Positions 17,405 to 26,526 of a stretch of DNA of 64,000 nt are shown in pieces. Every line of letters begins with the position of its first letter. The first letter of the stretch is position 1. The stretch lies in the NCBI GenBank assembly GCA_001896545.1, contig MPOT01000027.1, positions 1-64,000 of the forward strand, in the 5' to 3' direction. The notes below the pieces were generated by a model that had not been told where the DNA came from, did no database searches, and saw nothing but the letters and a program-made list of their open reading frames with translations. A program made the translations under genes and the position numbers. This DNA is from Tepidanaerobacter sp. EBM-38. GTDB taxonomy: Bacteria; Bacillota; Thermosediminibacteria; Thermosediminibacterales; Tepidanaerobacteraceae.

Positions 17405-18556
17405 ATGGTGGAAAATGATGAAACGAAAAGTTTCATTATGGTCTTATTTGCAACGATTGCTTTTATTTCTACATACTACATAATGATGCCGGTTATTCCT
17501 AAGTATATGCTCAATATGGGCTTTGACAATTTAACCATAGGCACTACAATGGGTCTTTTTTCAGTGAGTTCTATGATTGCAAGGCCGGTAGGGGGTGTGT
17601 GGATAAACACATATAACAGCAAAAAAGTTATGCTGGCATCTATAGTAATATTTTTCTTAACTCCCTTTTTGATAAAAATGCCGTATACTTTAATAGGCTT
17701 AGCTTTAACCCTCCTGGTTTACGGATTTACTGTCGGCACTTTTACAGTAGCATCGGCAAATTTTACTGCCGAAATAGCTTCATCGGAAAATCTTGTAAAA
17801 TTTATGGGTTTTAATTCAATTTCGGTTATAATTGCAAAGGGCTTATCACCGGCAATTGGAATAAAACTTATAGATAATTATAATTTTAATATTGCTGTAT
17901 ATGCTACTGTGGGAGCTGCGGTTATAGCATTGATTTTAATACTTTGTATTTCTGATATTAAAAGTGATGCAAAAGCGGATGTTGATTCAAACTTTATTAA
18001 GGTGCTATTGCATCCAAGCGTATATTTACCAACCATTGTATTGTTTTGCGGCATGGTCACCTTTGGTGCGATTTCTGCAATGCTGCCGGTCTTTGCCGAT
18101 GCTAAAGGGATAACGGGAACAGAGTATTTTTTTGTTATAAATACTGCGGTTGTGGTAATAACTAGACTTGTCATAGGGCGATGGAGCAATCGCTATCTTG
18201 AACAATTAATAGCCTTTGCCTTAGTGGTTCTTACGGCTTCGTTTGTTTTAATGAGCTTTGTGGATAGCTTTGATAAACTTATTATAGTAGCAGTAATCTA
18301 TGGAGTGGGTTTTGCGTTATTATTTCCGCTAATGACATCTTTGCTAGTGCTTACTATCCAAGGAGTATCGAGAAGTATGGCGCTGGGGGTGTTTACCGCA
18401 GCTTTTGATTTAGGTGTAGCTGCTGGAGTTACGCTAGGCGGTTTTAGCAAATATATTGACTTTGAACGGCTTTATCTTTTCTTGGCAATACTGCCTTTTA
18501 TCGGTTTTTGCCTGTATCAGTATATCTATAGACCTTTTATAAGAGAAATTCGTTAA
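17405..18556 (+). CDS. MFS transporter
   Basis: A 383-residue protein with about 12 hydrophobic segments. The loop between segments 2 and 3 has SMIARPVGGVWINTYNSKK, a variant of the MFS signature GxxxDrxGrr, and the second half repeats it (VITRLVIGRWSNRYLEQL). It resembles the YfcJ/AraJ-like group of efflux permeases; substrate unknown. ATG 17405 is preceded by GAGGGAGG. Transcribed on its own after a terminator. Confidence 0.85.
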   Translation: MVENDETKSFIMVLFATIAFISTYYIMMPVIPKYMLNMGFDNLTIGTTMGLFSVSSMIARPVGGVWINTYNSKKVMLASIVIFFLTPFLIKMPYTLIGLALTLLVYGFTVGTFTVASANFTAEIASSENLVKFMGFNSISVIIAKGLSPAIGIKLIDNYNFNIAVYATVGAAVIALILILCISDIKSDAKADVDSNFIKVLLHPSVYLPTIVLFCGMVTFGAISAMLPVFADAKGITGTEYFFVINTAVVVITRLVIGRWSNRYLEQLIAFALVVLTASFVLMSFVDSFDKLIIVAVIYGVGFALLFPLMTSLLVLTIQGVSRSMALGVFTAAFDLGVAAGVTLGGFSKYIDFERLYLFLAILPFIGFCLYQYIYRPFIREIR

Positions 18557-18679
18557 AACTACAGATATTATCAATTTTAGGAATTATGGTTTTGCAGGAG
18601 GTCAAAGAATTATCCTTTGCTAATCATCTTGTAGCTTTATTTTAGCATTAGGATATTTCTTTTAAAATAAATAAAAATA

Positions 18680-18719
18680 ACTATGTTTGGACCACTTAAA
18701 ATGTGGGCCTAAACATAGT
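18680..18719 (+). promoter_or_regulatory. Hairpin just before the AmmeMemo gene
   Basis: actatgtttgg-accac pairs with gtggg-cctaaacatagt, giving about 15 base pairs with a short loop. No T-run follows; the GAGGAGGT ribosome site begins 5 bases later. Could be an operator, mRNA stabiliser or translational control element. Confidence 0.4.
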
Positions 18720-18737
18720 ATACGAGGAGGTCCGAAA

Positions 18738-20132
18738 ATGAGCAAGTTGTCAGGTTATCTGATGCCACATCCGCCGATTATGGTAGAGGAAGTTGGCAGA
18801 GGCGAAACTCAAAAGGTAATTTCATCTGTAAATGCTGCTAATGTGGTGGGCAAAGAAATTAAAGAATTATCTCCAGACACCGTAGTTATTATATCTCCCC
18901 ATGGCCCTATATTTTCCGACGCATTGTGCATTTATGATTTTCCGTTAAAGGGCAGTCTTGCAGCATTTGGGGCACCTGAAGTTAAGATGAGTTTTGAGCG
19001 TGATGATGATTTAGCAAATGAACTGCGCAAAAGGGCAAATCAGCACGGTATTCCTACAGTGACAACCAGTGAAGTAAGGGTGACAAGATATGGGTTTAAA
19101 GAAGAGCTGGACCATGGAGTAATAGTGCCGATGTATTTTATAACAAAGTATTATTCAAACTTTAAATTACTGCCTTTGGCCTTTGGCATGCTGCCGTATG
19201 AGCAGTTATATGCTTTTGGAAAACTTATACAAGAATCTGCAAAAGTGCTCAATAAAAACATAGCAGTGATAGCAAGTGGCGACCTTTCTCACAGGCTTAC
19301 CATAGATGCGCCGGCAGGGTATGACCCCTGTGGAAAATTATTTGATGAAAAACTGGTAAATGCCTTGAAGAAATTTGATTTGGAAGCCCTGCGGTCTATA
19401 GAACCTTCGATAATAGAAAGGGCTGGCGAATGCGGACTTAGGTCTATTTGGATTATGGCAGGTGCATTAGATGGCTATAAGGTAAGAGCAGAAGTGCTTT
19501 CTTATGAGGGGCCTTTTGGAGTCGGTTACTGTATAGCAAGGTTTAAGCCGGAAGATGAAAGTGAATCTGGCAAGTTCAGCAAGAATAGCGTGAAAACCAC
19601 TGATACTCAAGAGAAAACAGAAGATCCGTATGTAAAACTGGCTCGTTACACTCTGGAAACTTATGTTAAAGATGGAATAATACCTGATTTGCCTATTGAG
19701 GATTTACCTGAGGAAATGCTAACCAAAAGAGCGGGAGTTTTTGTTTCAATAAAAAAACATGGAGAGCTGCGTGGATGTATAGGGACTTTTTTACCAACTT
19801 GCAAGAATATTGCCGAAGAGATTCAAAGAAACGCTATCAGTGCCGGATGTGAAGACCCGAGATTTTATCCTGTTACAGCAGAAGAATTACCTGAACTCGA
19901 GTATTCCGTTGATGTACTGACAGAACCTAGGCCTGTTTACAGCTTAGATGAGCTTGATCCTAAAAAATACGGTATTCTTGTGCAAAAAGGTTTTAGATCC
20001 GGTCTTTTATTGCCCGATTTGGACGGTGTTGACACTGTAGAACAGCAGTTAAGTATAGCACTTGCAAAAGCCGGCATAAGTCCTGATGAGAAATATCAAA
20101 TAAAAAAATTTGAGGTGGTCAGGCATTCTTAA
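18738..20132 (+). CDS. AmmeMemoRadiSam system fusion protein (Memo-like plus AMMECR1 domains)
   Basis: About 464 residues with two fused domains. Residues 1-270 are a Memo/LigB-like domain ([49 protein letters not shown]), containing the His residues of this fold. Residues about 295-464 are an AMMECR1 domain with the invariant LRGCIGTF and [21 protein letters not shown]. Families of this kind co-occur with a radical SAM enzyme (here at 24152) and are named AmmeMemoRadiSam; their biochemical role is not established. I start at ATG 18738 behind GAGGAGGTCCG; the earlier ATG at 18687 lies inside the hairpin and lacks a site. The gene converges on the HD-GYP gene with 14 bp between the stops. Confidence 0.88.
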   Translation: MSKLSGYLMPHPPIMVEEVGRGETQKVISSVNAANVVGKEIKELSPDTVVIISPHGPIFSDALCIYDFPLKGSLAAFGAPEVKMSFERDDDLANELRKRANQHGIPTVTTSEVRVTRYGFKEELDHGVIVPMYFITKYYSNFKLLPLAFGMLPYEQLYAFGKLIQESAKVLNKNIAVIASGDLSHRLTIDAPAGYDPCGKLFDEKLVNALKKFDLEALRSIEPSIIERAGECGLRSIWIMAGALDGYKVRAEVLSYEGPFGVGYCIARFKPEDESESGKFSKNSVKTTDTQEKTEDPYVKLARYTLETYVKDGIIPDLPIEDLPEEMLTKRAGVFVSIKKHGELRGCIGTFLPTCKNIAEEIQRNAISAGCEDPRFYPVTAEELPELEYSVDVLTEPRPVYSLDELDPKKYGILVQKGFRSGLLLPDLDGVDTVEQQLSIALAKAGISPDEKYQIKKFEVVRHS

Positions 20133-20146
20133 TCTCAATAGGGTAA

Positions 20147-21211
20147 TTATATCATTTCTTTAATGCAATATTTTTTATCTATATTCAAATCAATGTAGTT
20201 ATTGTCTATACGAACGACAGGCATAGACGGATTATGCGGTGGTAAATACACAACTTCTCCAATTTGGCCGGTATTCATCATAACTTTGGCACCAAGATAA
20301 TAATTAGCAATATTTGAGAGAAACGTTATCATTATCTTGGTGTCAAAATGTCCCAGACCAACACTCTGAAACTCTCTGAATGTATCAAAAGGTGTAATTT
20401 TTTTCTTATAAACTCTATCTGAAGTCATTGCATCATAAACATCGGAAATGGAAATGATTTTTGTATAAAGATGGATTTTATTTCCTTTTACTCCGAAAGG
20501 ATAGCCTTTTCCATCTTCACGTTCATGATGCATTAAAATAGCTTGTCGGATATCATGCCTTAATCCTGTAACATTTTTTGACATGTTATAACCGATGATA
20601 GTATGTTTTTTCATACAATTAAACTCATCTGGGAGCAATTTTCCTTTTTTATTTAGTATGTTGCTAGGTATTCGTGCTTTGCCTAAATCGTGAAGAATAC
20701 CGGCAGTAATAACGTGCTGAATCTGTTCAGCGGAAAGCCCAAGCCATTTAGCAGTCAGCATGCCATATATAGCAACATTAAAACTGTGTGTGTATGTGTA
20801 TTCATCGGCCTTTTTGAGTTCATTGATGCACTTTAGCACACCAAATGGACTTTCGCTTTTGGTAAGTATAAAATCAGAGGTTTGCGCAATCTCTTGATGA
20901 GATATTTTTTTACCGGAGGCGAGATTATGCAATATTGTTTTTACTGAATTTAACGACTTGTTATATGCCTCCATTAACTCCTGCGTGCTTATCCCACTAA
21001 CTTGTTTTTCGTCTTTAGAAAATACATATATCTGACTAATTCCATGGTTTATTAACTGGTTTATGATATAAGCGTTAAGCATAGTGTTTTGGGGTAGGAG
21101 AAAGACACCTCGGTTTGTGACGATATCTTCAGCGACTATTTGACCTTCGTGGCAATCCACGATCTTGACAAGTTTTTTTGTTGGCGGGATCATCAAAACG
21201 GATTTTTCCAC
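20147..21211 (-). CDS. HD-GYP domain protein (probable cyclic-di-GMP phosphodiesterase)
   Basis: A 354-residue soluble protein. Residues 15-75 form an N-terminal domain of unknown role (DUF3391-like position), and residues 130-300 the HD-GYP domain: H142, HDLGK (174-178), H203, HHERE (228-232), DGKGYP (233-238) and D257 are all present, so the metal site looks complete and the enzyme should hydrolyse cyclic di-GMP. The C-terminal ~50 residues (GAKVMMNTGQIGEVVYLPP) form a small extra domain common in clostridial members. ATG at 21211 follows AGGGAGGCC on the minus strand. It interrupts the AmmeMemo and proBA genes, which read the other way. Confidence 0.9.
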   Translation of the reverse strand: MEKSVLMIPPTKKLVKIVDCHEGQIVAEDIVTNRGVFLLPQNTMLNAYIINQLINHGISQIYVFSKDEKQVSGISTQELMEAYNKSLNSVKTILHNLASGKKISHQEIAQTSDFILTKSESPFGVLKCINELKKADEYTYTHSFNVAIYGMLTAKWLGLSAEQIQHVITAGILHDLGKARIPSNILNKKGKLLPDEFNCMKKHTIIGYNMSKNVTGLRHDIRQAILMHHEREDGKGYPFGVKGNKIHLYTKIISISDVYDAMTSDRVYKKKITPFDTFREFQSVGLGHFDTKIMITFLSNIANYYLGAKVMMNTGQIGEVVYLPPHNPSMPVVRIDNNYIDLNIDKKYCIKEMI

Positions 21212-21394
21212 ATTATAGGCCTCCCTTGATCATAAATGATATAATATGTTGAGAAATCGTCTTTTAAGTAGATATTTCTACATAAAATGATAAACACCTC
21301 CCAAATATATAGACAGATTTTGAAAACTCAGTTTCCTTTTACTCTTAAGCCTTCTTAAGAAAGTTATTGTTATTGTCTTTATTTACAATTGTTA

Positions 21395-21533
21395 CGTAAC
21401 TATTCAGAGGTCTGTCATTTTGCTATATACTGCTGTCATTCTGAGCGCAGCGAAGAATCTTATTTGATCCTTACAAAGATCCTTCACTGCGTTCAGGATG
21501 ACAAGTCGTTTTGAACCCCTGAACAGTAACGTT
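21395..21533. repeat. MITE-like palindromic repeat, copy 2 (full length)
   Basis: About 139 bp. The left end acgtaactattcagaggt is the near reverse complement of the right end acccctgaacagtaacgt. The interior folds on itself as well: gtcattctgagcgcagcgaagaatct pairs with agatccttcactgcgttcaggatgac around a short loop (mostly complementary). No open frame. This is the reference copy for the family in this window. Confidence 0.75.
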
Positions 21534-21564
21534 GTTGCAAAACTAAGTATTTTAGAATTTGTAA

Positions 21565-21593
21565 TTACACTGCCCTAAAAACATGATATAATA
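21565..21593 (+). promoter_or_regulatory. Candidate upstream promoter for proBA
   Basis: ATTACA (21565-21570), 17-base spacer, TATAAT (21588-21593). Weak -35, perfect -10. Confidence 0.45.
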
Positions 21594-21641
21594 AGGACTA
21601 TGGTCAATGATTCTGTTATCAAATAATACAGGAAAAAAGGA

Positions 21642-21669
21642 TTGCATTATTGCATATATGTGTTATAAT
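21642..21669 (+). promoter_or_regulatory. Candidate promoter for proBA with flanking inverted repeat
   Basis: TTGCAT (21642-21647), 16-base spacer, TATAAT (21664-21669). The words tgcattat (21643-21650) and ataatgca (21678-21685) form an inverted repeat around the -10, which could be a regulator site; no factor assigned. Confidence 0.5.
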
Positions 21670-21723
21670 TATACAATATAATGCATAATTATAAAAACTT
21701 TAAATATACTTGGGGTGAAAGCT

Positions 21724-22533
21724 TTGAAAGCAGACATATATAAAACCATAGTGGTCAAAGTCGGAACAACGACGCTTGTTCACGAAAATGGAAAGTTAAA
21801 TATAGCCGGAATGGAAAAATTAGTAAGGGTAATTTCCAACATCAAAAATGGCGGGAAAAATGTTGTTTTAGTTACATCAGGAGCTGTAGGAACAGGGGCA
21901 GGAAGGCTCGGGATAAAAGGGAAAAGCGATATTATAATAAAACAGGCTTTAGCAGCGGTGGGACAGGGCATATTGATGCAGTTTTATGAAAAATTATTTT
22001 TGGAGTATGGCATAAATGTAGCTCAGATATTGCTTACAAAGGATGATTTAGAAAATGGTGTCAGACGTCAAAATGCCTTTAATACTTTGACTACCCTTTT
22101 TGAGTTCGATGTTGTTCCTATAGTAAATGAAAATGATACAATTGCAGTAGAAGAAATCGTATATGGTGACAACGATACATTAGCAGCAGTTGTAGCTACG
22201 CTGATTGATGCAGACCTTTTAGTCCTTCTTTCAGATGTAGATGGCCTATATACCTTGCCGCCACATGAACCCGGAGCAGAAAAAATACCTTATGTTAAAG
22301 AGATTACACCTGAGATTGAGGCAATAGCAGAAGGCACTTATTCAAATTTAGGAACAGGCGGTATGCAAAGCAAGATAAAGGCAGCAAAAATTGCTACTGA
22401 AGCGGGTATTGCTATGGCTATTATCGATGGGGAAAATCCTACTGATATTTATAATATTTTAGATGGGACGAATTGTGGAACATTTTTTGAGCCAAAAAGC
22501 AAGGCATGTACATCAAAAAAAAACGTGATTTAA
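21724..22533 (+). CDS. proB: Glutamate 5-kinase (short form without PUA domain)
   Basis: About 269 residues; phosphorylates glutamate, first step of proline synthesis. The amino-acid kinase signatures VVKVGTTTLV at the N-terminus, VTSGAVGTGAGRLG, ENDTIAVEEIVYGDND and GTGGMQSKIKAAKIA are all present. The C-terminal PUA domain seen in E. coli ProB (367 residues) is absent, a variant known in the family, so this is not truncation damage. I prefer TTG 21724, five bases after GGGGTGA, over GTG 21715, which overlaps that site. The stop is 13 bp before proA. Confidence 0.93.
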   Translation: MKADIYKTIVVKVGTTTLVHENGKLNIAGMEKLVRVISNIKNGGKNVVLVTSGAVGTGAGRLGIKGKSDIIIKQALAAVGQGILMQFYEKLFLEYGINVAQILLTKDDLENGVRRQNAFNTLTTLFEFDVVPIVNENDTIAVEEIVYGDNDTLAAVVATLIDADLLVLLSDVDGLYTLPPHEPGAEKIPYVKEITPEIEAIAEGTYSNLGTGGMQSKIKAAKIATEAGIAMAIIDGENPTDIYNILDGTNCGTFFEPKSKACTSKKNVI

Positions 22534-22546
22534 TGGAGTGATTTTT

Positions 22547-23791
22547 TTGAGTATGGTTTTAGATATAGCTAAAAAAGCCAAGGAAGCATCTTGTAAAATA
22601 GCCGGTATTTCCACAGCAGTTAAAAATGATGCGCTTCGCATGATGGCAGAAGCACTTGAACAAATGAAAGATGAAATAATTGAGGCAAATGAAAAAGATG
22701 TTGCAAAAGCTCGTGAAATAGGTTTAAAGGAAGCATTAATAGAAAGACTTATGTTAAACAGTACTCGGGTTGATGGCATGATAAAAGAGCTTTTGGCTCT
22801 TATTGACCTTCCCGATCCTGTAGGAAATGGTACAGTGATTAAGCGGCCCAATGGTCTCACCTTATTAAAACAAAAGGTGCCGTTGGGTGTAGTCGGCATA
22901 ATATATGAATCTCGTCCTAACGTTACTTCGGATGCTGCAGGCCTTTGCATAAAAGCAGGAAACAGTGTCATCCTTAGAGGTGGGTCTGAGGCAATTAATT
23001 CTAATAAAGCTATAGTTAAGGCACTTTGCCAAGGGCTTGAAAAGGCAAATCTTCCCACATACTGCATACAACTAATAGAAGATACCAATCGAGAGAGGAT
23101 TCAAGAACTTTTCCAAATGAGGGATTATGTCGATGTATTGATTCCTCGCGGTGGCAGTGCTCTAATTAAAAATGTTGTGGAAAATTCCAGGATACCTGTG
23201 ATAGAAACCGGTGAAGGCAATTGCCACATATATGTTGATGAATTTGCCGATCTTAATATGGCAAAAAGTATCCTGATAAATGCAAAGACCAGCAGACCTT
23301 CTGTATGTAATGCAGCGGAGAAACTGCTTGTTCACGAGAAAATTGCTCATGCATTTTTACCGGAGGCTTTGCAAGAACTGCAAAACTGTGGAGTAGAGAT
23401 TCGCGGATGTGAAAGAACGAGGAAGATTTACCCAAATGTTGTGCCTATAAAAGCAGAAGATTGGTCTATTGAATATCTCGACATGGTTATCGGTGTTAAA
23501 GTGGTAGACAGTATCGATGAAGCCATGGAGCATATCAACCGTTTCGGGACAGGCCATTCTGAAGCCATTATTACTAAAGACTACGAAAGGGCAAATTTAT
23601 TCCTCTCAGGGGTGGATGCGGCTTGCGTATATGTGAATGCCTCCACACGGTTTACTGATGGAGGCGAATTTGGCATGGGGGCAGAAATAGGAATCAGCAC
23701 ACAAAAACTCCATGCTAGGGGGCCAATGGGACTTGACGAACTTACTACAACAAAATATTTGATTTTGGGTAATGGCCAGGTACGCAATTAA
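22547..23791 (+). CDS. proA: Gamma-glutamyl phosphate reductase
   Basis: About 414 residues of the aldehyde-dehydrogenase superfamily; reduces glutamyl phosphate to the semialdehyde with NADPH. Motifs seen: PLGVVGIIYESRPNV, AGNSVILRGGSEA, the catalytic-cysteine stretch SRPSVCNAAEKLL, and FTDGGEFGMGAEIGISTQ near the C-terminus. TTG 22547 follows TGGAGTGA at about 7 bases; ATG 22553 is also possible. Overlapping context with proB makes a two-gene operon, ending in a terminator. Confidence 0.94.
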   Translation: MSMVLDIAKKAKEASCKIAGISTAVKNDALRMMAEALEQMKDEIIEANEKDVAKAREIGLKEALIERLMLNSTRVDGMIKELLALIDLPDPVGNGTVIKRPNGLTLLKQKVPLGVVGIIYESRPNVTSDAAGLCIKAGNSVILRGGSEAINSNKAIVKALCQGLEKANLPTYCIQLIEDTNRERIQELFQMRDYVDVLIPRGGSALIKNVVENSRIPVIETGEGNCHIYVDEFADLNMAKSILINAKTSRPSVCNAAEKLLVHEKIAHAFLPEALQELQNCGVEIRGCERTRKIYPNVVPIKAEDWSIEYLDMVIGVKVVDSIDEAMEHINRFGTGHSEAIITKDYERANLFLSGVDAACVYVNASTRFTDGGEFGMGAEIGISTQKLHARGPMGLDELTTTKYLILGNGQVRN

Positions 23792-23843
23792 TGAATATGG
23801 TCGAAAGTTAAAGTATTTTTAATATAGATGAATTTTGATTATT

Positions 23844-23868
23844 AGAGCGTTTTAAGACGCTCTTTTTT
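23844..23868 (+). terminator. Rho-independent terminator after proA
   Basis: Seven-pair stem agagcgt / acgctct, loop tttaag, then six T. Confidence 0.85.
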
Positions 23869-23900
23869 CACATATGAAATGATTTTTCGAAAATATTTTT

Positions 23901-23983
23901 AGAGCGAAGAATCTTATTTAATCCTTACAAAGATCCTTTACTGCGTTCAAGATTACAAGTCGTTTTCAACCTCTGAATAGTAG
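23901..23983. repeat. MITE-like palindromic repeat, copy 3 (left end missing)
   Basis: Matches the right two-thirds of copy 2: agagcgaagaatcttattt, then aatccttacaaagatccttt, then acaagtcgttttcaacctct, then gaatag. The left inverted end is lost. Confidence 0.65.
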
Positions 23984-24151
23984 CCATCCTTGTATAAATA
24001 ATGTCTTATAGCGGGTAGAACCCTTGTAAAAACATTATATTTAAAGTTATAATGTAGTTGTGGAAAGGTCCGTATAAATGGGGAGTGTAGCGCGATAATA
24101 GATTTAAGGAGGTTAAAGGCGGTTTCTTTTAACAAAAACCACCAATCTGAT

Positions 24152-25150
24152 ATGAAAGAAGCTATGTATTACAAAAAAAACAATGATGGTACCATCGAAT
24201 GTGGTCTATGCCCTCATCATTGCAGGATTAGCCAAGGTCGAAGCGGTATTTGCAGGGTTAGGAAGAATATTGACGGTAAATTATATTCCATGAATTATGG
24301 CAGGGTTTCATCTTTGGCTATGGATCCTATAGAAAAAAAGCCTCTGTATCATTTTTACCCCGGCAGCATGATTTTTTCCGTCGGCGGTGCAGGATGCAAT
24401 TTTAGATGCAAATTCTGCCAGAATTGGCAAATTGCACAACTTACGGATATTCCAACTAGCAAAGTATCGGCAGAGGAATTGATAAATGCAGCCAAACAGC
24501 GGCAAGACAATATAGGGATAGCTTATACCTATAATGAGCCGACTATATGGTATGAATTTGTACTAGAATGTGCAAAACTAGCTAAGCGTGAAGGCTTAAA
24601 GAATGTGCTTATTACCAATGGCTTTATCGAGAAAGAACCGCTGCAAGAAATCCTCCCATTTATCGATGCTATGAATATTGATGTAAAGGCTTTTCACGAA
24701 GACTTTTATAAAGACATGGTTTCCGGACAACTTTTACCGGTAAAGGAAACCGTAGAAGAGGCACAGAGAAAATGCCATGTGGAAATAACTACACTTATCA
24801 TTCCGGGCATAAATGATAGCATGGAAGAGATAAAAGCTCTCGCACAGTGGCTTTCATCACTAAGAAAGGATATACCCTTGCATCTCACTCGTTATTTCCC
24901 TAATTATAGACTCGATATTTTGCCAACTCCTGTAGAAAAAATAAAAATGGCACGAGATACTGCAATGAAATACTTAGACTATGTATACACCGGTAATATG
25001 ATAGATGAAATCGGCGGCAATACTTACTGCCCCTCGTGTGGCAAACTCATTATTGAAAGGGCAGGCTATCGGGTACAAGTGAAAACGGAAGATAATAAAT
25101 GCCCAAAATGCGGGACACCAATTTTGCTGACTAAAGATAGTGCAAAATAG
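24152..25150 (+). CDS. amrS: AmmeMemoRadiSam system radical SAM enzyme
   Basis: A 332-residue radical SAM protein close to pyruvate formate-lyase activating enzymes. The N-terminus has a cysteine group (CGLCPHHC), the radical SAM cluster is GCNFRCKFCQNW (CxxxCxxC), and the C-terminus ends with a zinc-ribbon like pair (CPSCGKL and CPKCGTPI). The PLYHFYPGSMIFSVGGAGCNF segment is characteristic of AmmeMemoRadiSam enzymes rather than classical PflA. Its usual partners (Memo-like and AMMECR1) are fused at 18738, separated by the HD-GYP and proBA genes. ATG 24152 has no site at normal distance; the nearest good one (24106) could be brought close by a weak hairpin in between. Confidence 0.87.
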   Translation: MKEAMYYKKNNDGTIECGLCPHHCRISQGRSGICRVRKNIDGKLYSMNYGRVSSLAMDPIEKKPLYHFYPGSMIFSVGGAGCNFRCKFCQNWQIAQLTDIPTSKVSAEELINAAKQRQDNIGIAYTYNEPTIWYEFVLECAKLAKREGLKNVLITNGFIEKEPLQEILPFIDAMNIDVKAFHEDFYKDMVSGQLLPVKETVEEAQRKCHVEITTLIIPGINDSMEEIKALAQWLSSLRKDIPLHLTRYFPNYRLDILPTPVEKIKMARDTAMKYLDYVYTGNMIDEIGGNTYCPSCGKLIIERAGYRVQVKTEDNKCPKCGTPILLTKDSAK

Positions 25151-25248
25151 AAGGAATATGTCTATTTCCCAGGAAATATAACCTGTGACGTCGAAAATAT
25201 TACAAAATAGCGAAATTAAGACATAAAAAACAGAGAGGAGAAAATGAC

Positions 25249-26526
25249 ATAGACACTAAACCAGCAAATATTATTGAATCATTTAAAATACTTGATGGCA
25301 ATGCCAGGACTTGTGTAATATTTGAGCCTATGTGGGGCATACCTTATGTACTCTATAATTTTTATTTAAGTCTTTATATGAAAAGTCAGGGTATAACAGA
25401 TAAACAAATAGGTTTTCTGATATCTCTGGGTTTTATTTCAGCTATAATTTTTTCCATGCTTGCTGGGCCGATAACAGATACTTTAGGAAGAAGAAAAACG
25501 ACGCTGATTTTTGATATTATAGGTTGGCCATGCTCAATTCTAATATATGCACTTGCTCACAACTTTTGGATGTTTGCCCTTGGCATTATTGTCAATGGTG
25601 CTCACAGAGTTACTGCAGTTTCCTTCAATCTTATGGTCATAGAAGATTCTAGCAATGAACAACGCTTTGCGGCATTTAATCTAATCAACATAATAAATAT
25701 ATCAGCAGGCCTACTAACTCCTATTGCAGGAATAGCTGTAAAATTATATGGTATTGTTAAGGCTGAAAGGTTCTTTTTAATTTTTGCAGTAATAAGTATG
25801 ACTGTTATGATGATTTTGCGCTACCATTTTCATACCGAAACCTTAATAGGCCAAACAATATTGCAAGAACGGCTTGAGCATGATAAAAAGTCTGGTCTAA
25901 ATAAAGGCATATATAGAGAAGTAGCCGCAGATTTACGATTAGAACCTACGATTTTAATGATAATGAGTGTTGTCATACTATTTAACATGTACACTACAAT
26001 TGGGACACATTTGAGTCTATACTTTGCGCCATATATGTCAGAGGTGTTGGGAATTGAAAAATCTATGATTTCATTGCTGGGTGTTGCAAATTCTGCAACG
26101 ATGATTATCGTACTTGTATTTATAAATCCCATTTTAAGTAGAGGCGATATGGTCAATAATATGATAGTAGGTCTAATACTACAAGCTGCCGCACTTTTTT
26201 TACTTGTCACAATACCAGAAAATAATTTTTTAATTACTGCCTTTTCCCTTGTAATTTTTGCAGCCGGATTTGGAATATTTAAGCCTTGCGTAGATTCTAT
26301 GTTAGCAGAGCTTACAGAAGGCAAAACAAGAGCTACGATTTATTCTTTAGTGAATACAGGTATTTCAATTTTAAGCGCGGCAATGGGATTGATATCAGGG
26401 TATATCTATGATTTAAATCCTCGGCTGATATATATAATTTCAATTTTAATTTTAACTTTGTGCATAGCTATTTTAGCCATACTAAAAAGGTCATTACTTG
26501 CCGATTATACCGATGTTGCTTTATAA
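25249..26526 (+). CDS. MFS transporter apparently starting at an AUA codon
   Basis: The first ATG in frame is 25330, but the frame upstream is open and encodes residues that belong to the first membrane segment and its lead-in (KILDGNARTCVIFEP, directly before MWGIPYVLYNFYL). No ATG, GTG or TTG exists in that stretch. An ATA at 25249 lies 8 bases after AGAGGAG, the ideal place. From there the protein has about 425 residues and 12 hydrophobic segments, with GPITDTLGRRKTT after segment 2, the MFS signature. The alternative is ATG 25244, in another frame and stopped two codons later, which would imply a one-base deletion. So either a non-canonical start or a fresh frameshift. Substrate unknown. 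Confidence 0.65.
   Translation: MDTKPANIIESFKILDGNARTCVIFEPMWGIPYVLYNFYLSLYMKSQGITDKQIGFLISLGFISAIIFSMLAGPITDTLGRRKTTLIFDIIGWPCSILIYALAHNFWMFALGIIVNGAHRVTAVSFNLMVIEDSSNEQRFAAFNLINIINISAGLLTPIAGIAVKLYGIVKAERFFLIFAVISMTVMMILRYHFHTETLIGQTILQERLEHDKKSGLNKGIYREVAADLRLEPTILMIMSVVILFNMYTTIGTHLSLYFAPYMSEVLGIEKSMISLLGVANSATMIIVLVFINPILSRGDMVNNMIVGLILQAAALFLLVTIPENNFLITAFSLVIFAAGFGIFKPCVDSMLAELTEGKTRATIYSLVNTGISILSAAMGLISGYIYDLNPRLIYIISILILTLCIAILAILKRSLLADYTDVAL

Larger units (their letters stand above)
21212..21723. other. Intergenic region between HD-GYP gene and proB
   Basis: Holds the upstream region of the minus-strand HD-GYP gene, a full-length MITE-like repeat (21395-21533) and two candidate promoters for proBA. 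No additional gene seen. Confidence 0.6.
23792..24151. other. Intergenic region between proA and radical SAM gene
   Basis: Contains the proA terminator, a partial MITE-like repeat, and a strong aaggaggt (24106-24113) that is 38 bases from the best downstream start codon. No other gene seen. Confidence 0.55.

Noticed and set aside
18738-20132. Extradiol dioxygenase (LigB) function of the N-terminal domain
   Set aside because: The Memo-like branch shares the fold, but the fusion with AMMECR1 and the radical SAM partner point to AmmeMemoRadiSam.
21724-22533. proB truncated because the C-terminal PUA domain is missing
   Set aside because: The kinase domain is complete, the stop is followed directly by proA, and short ProB proteins are known, so no damage is implied.
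22513-23088. 191-codon minus-strand open frame over proA
   Set aside because: A shadow of proA with no initiation signal; proA itself is clearly coding.
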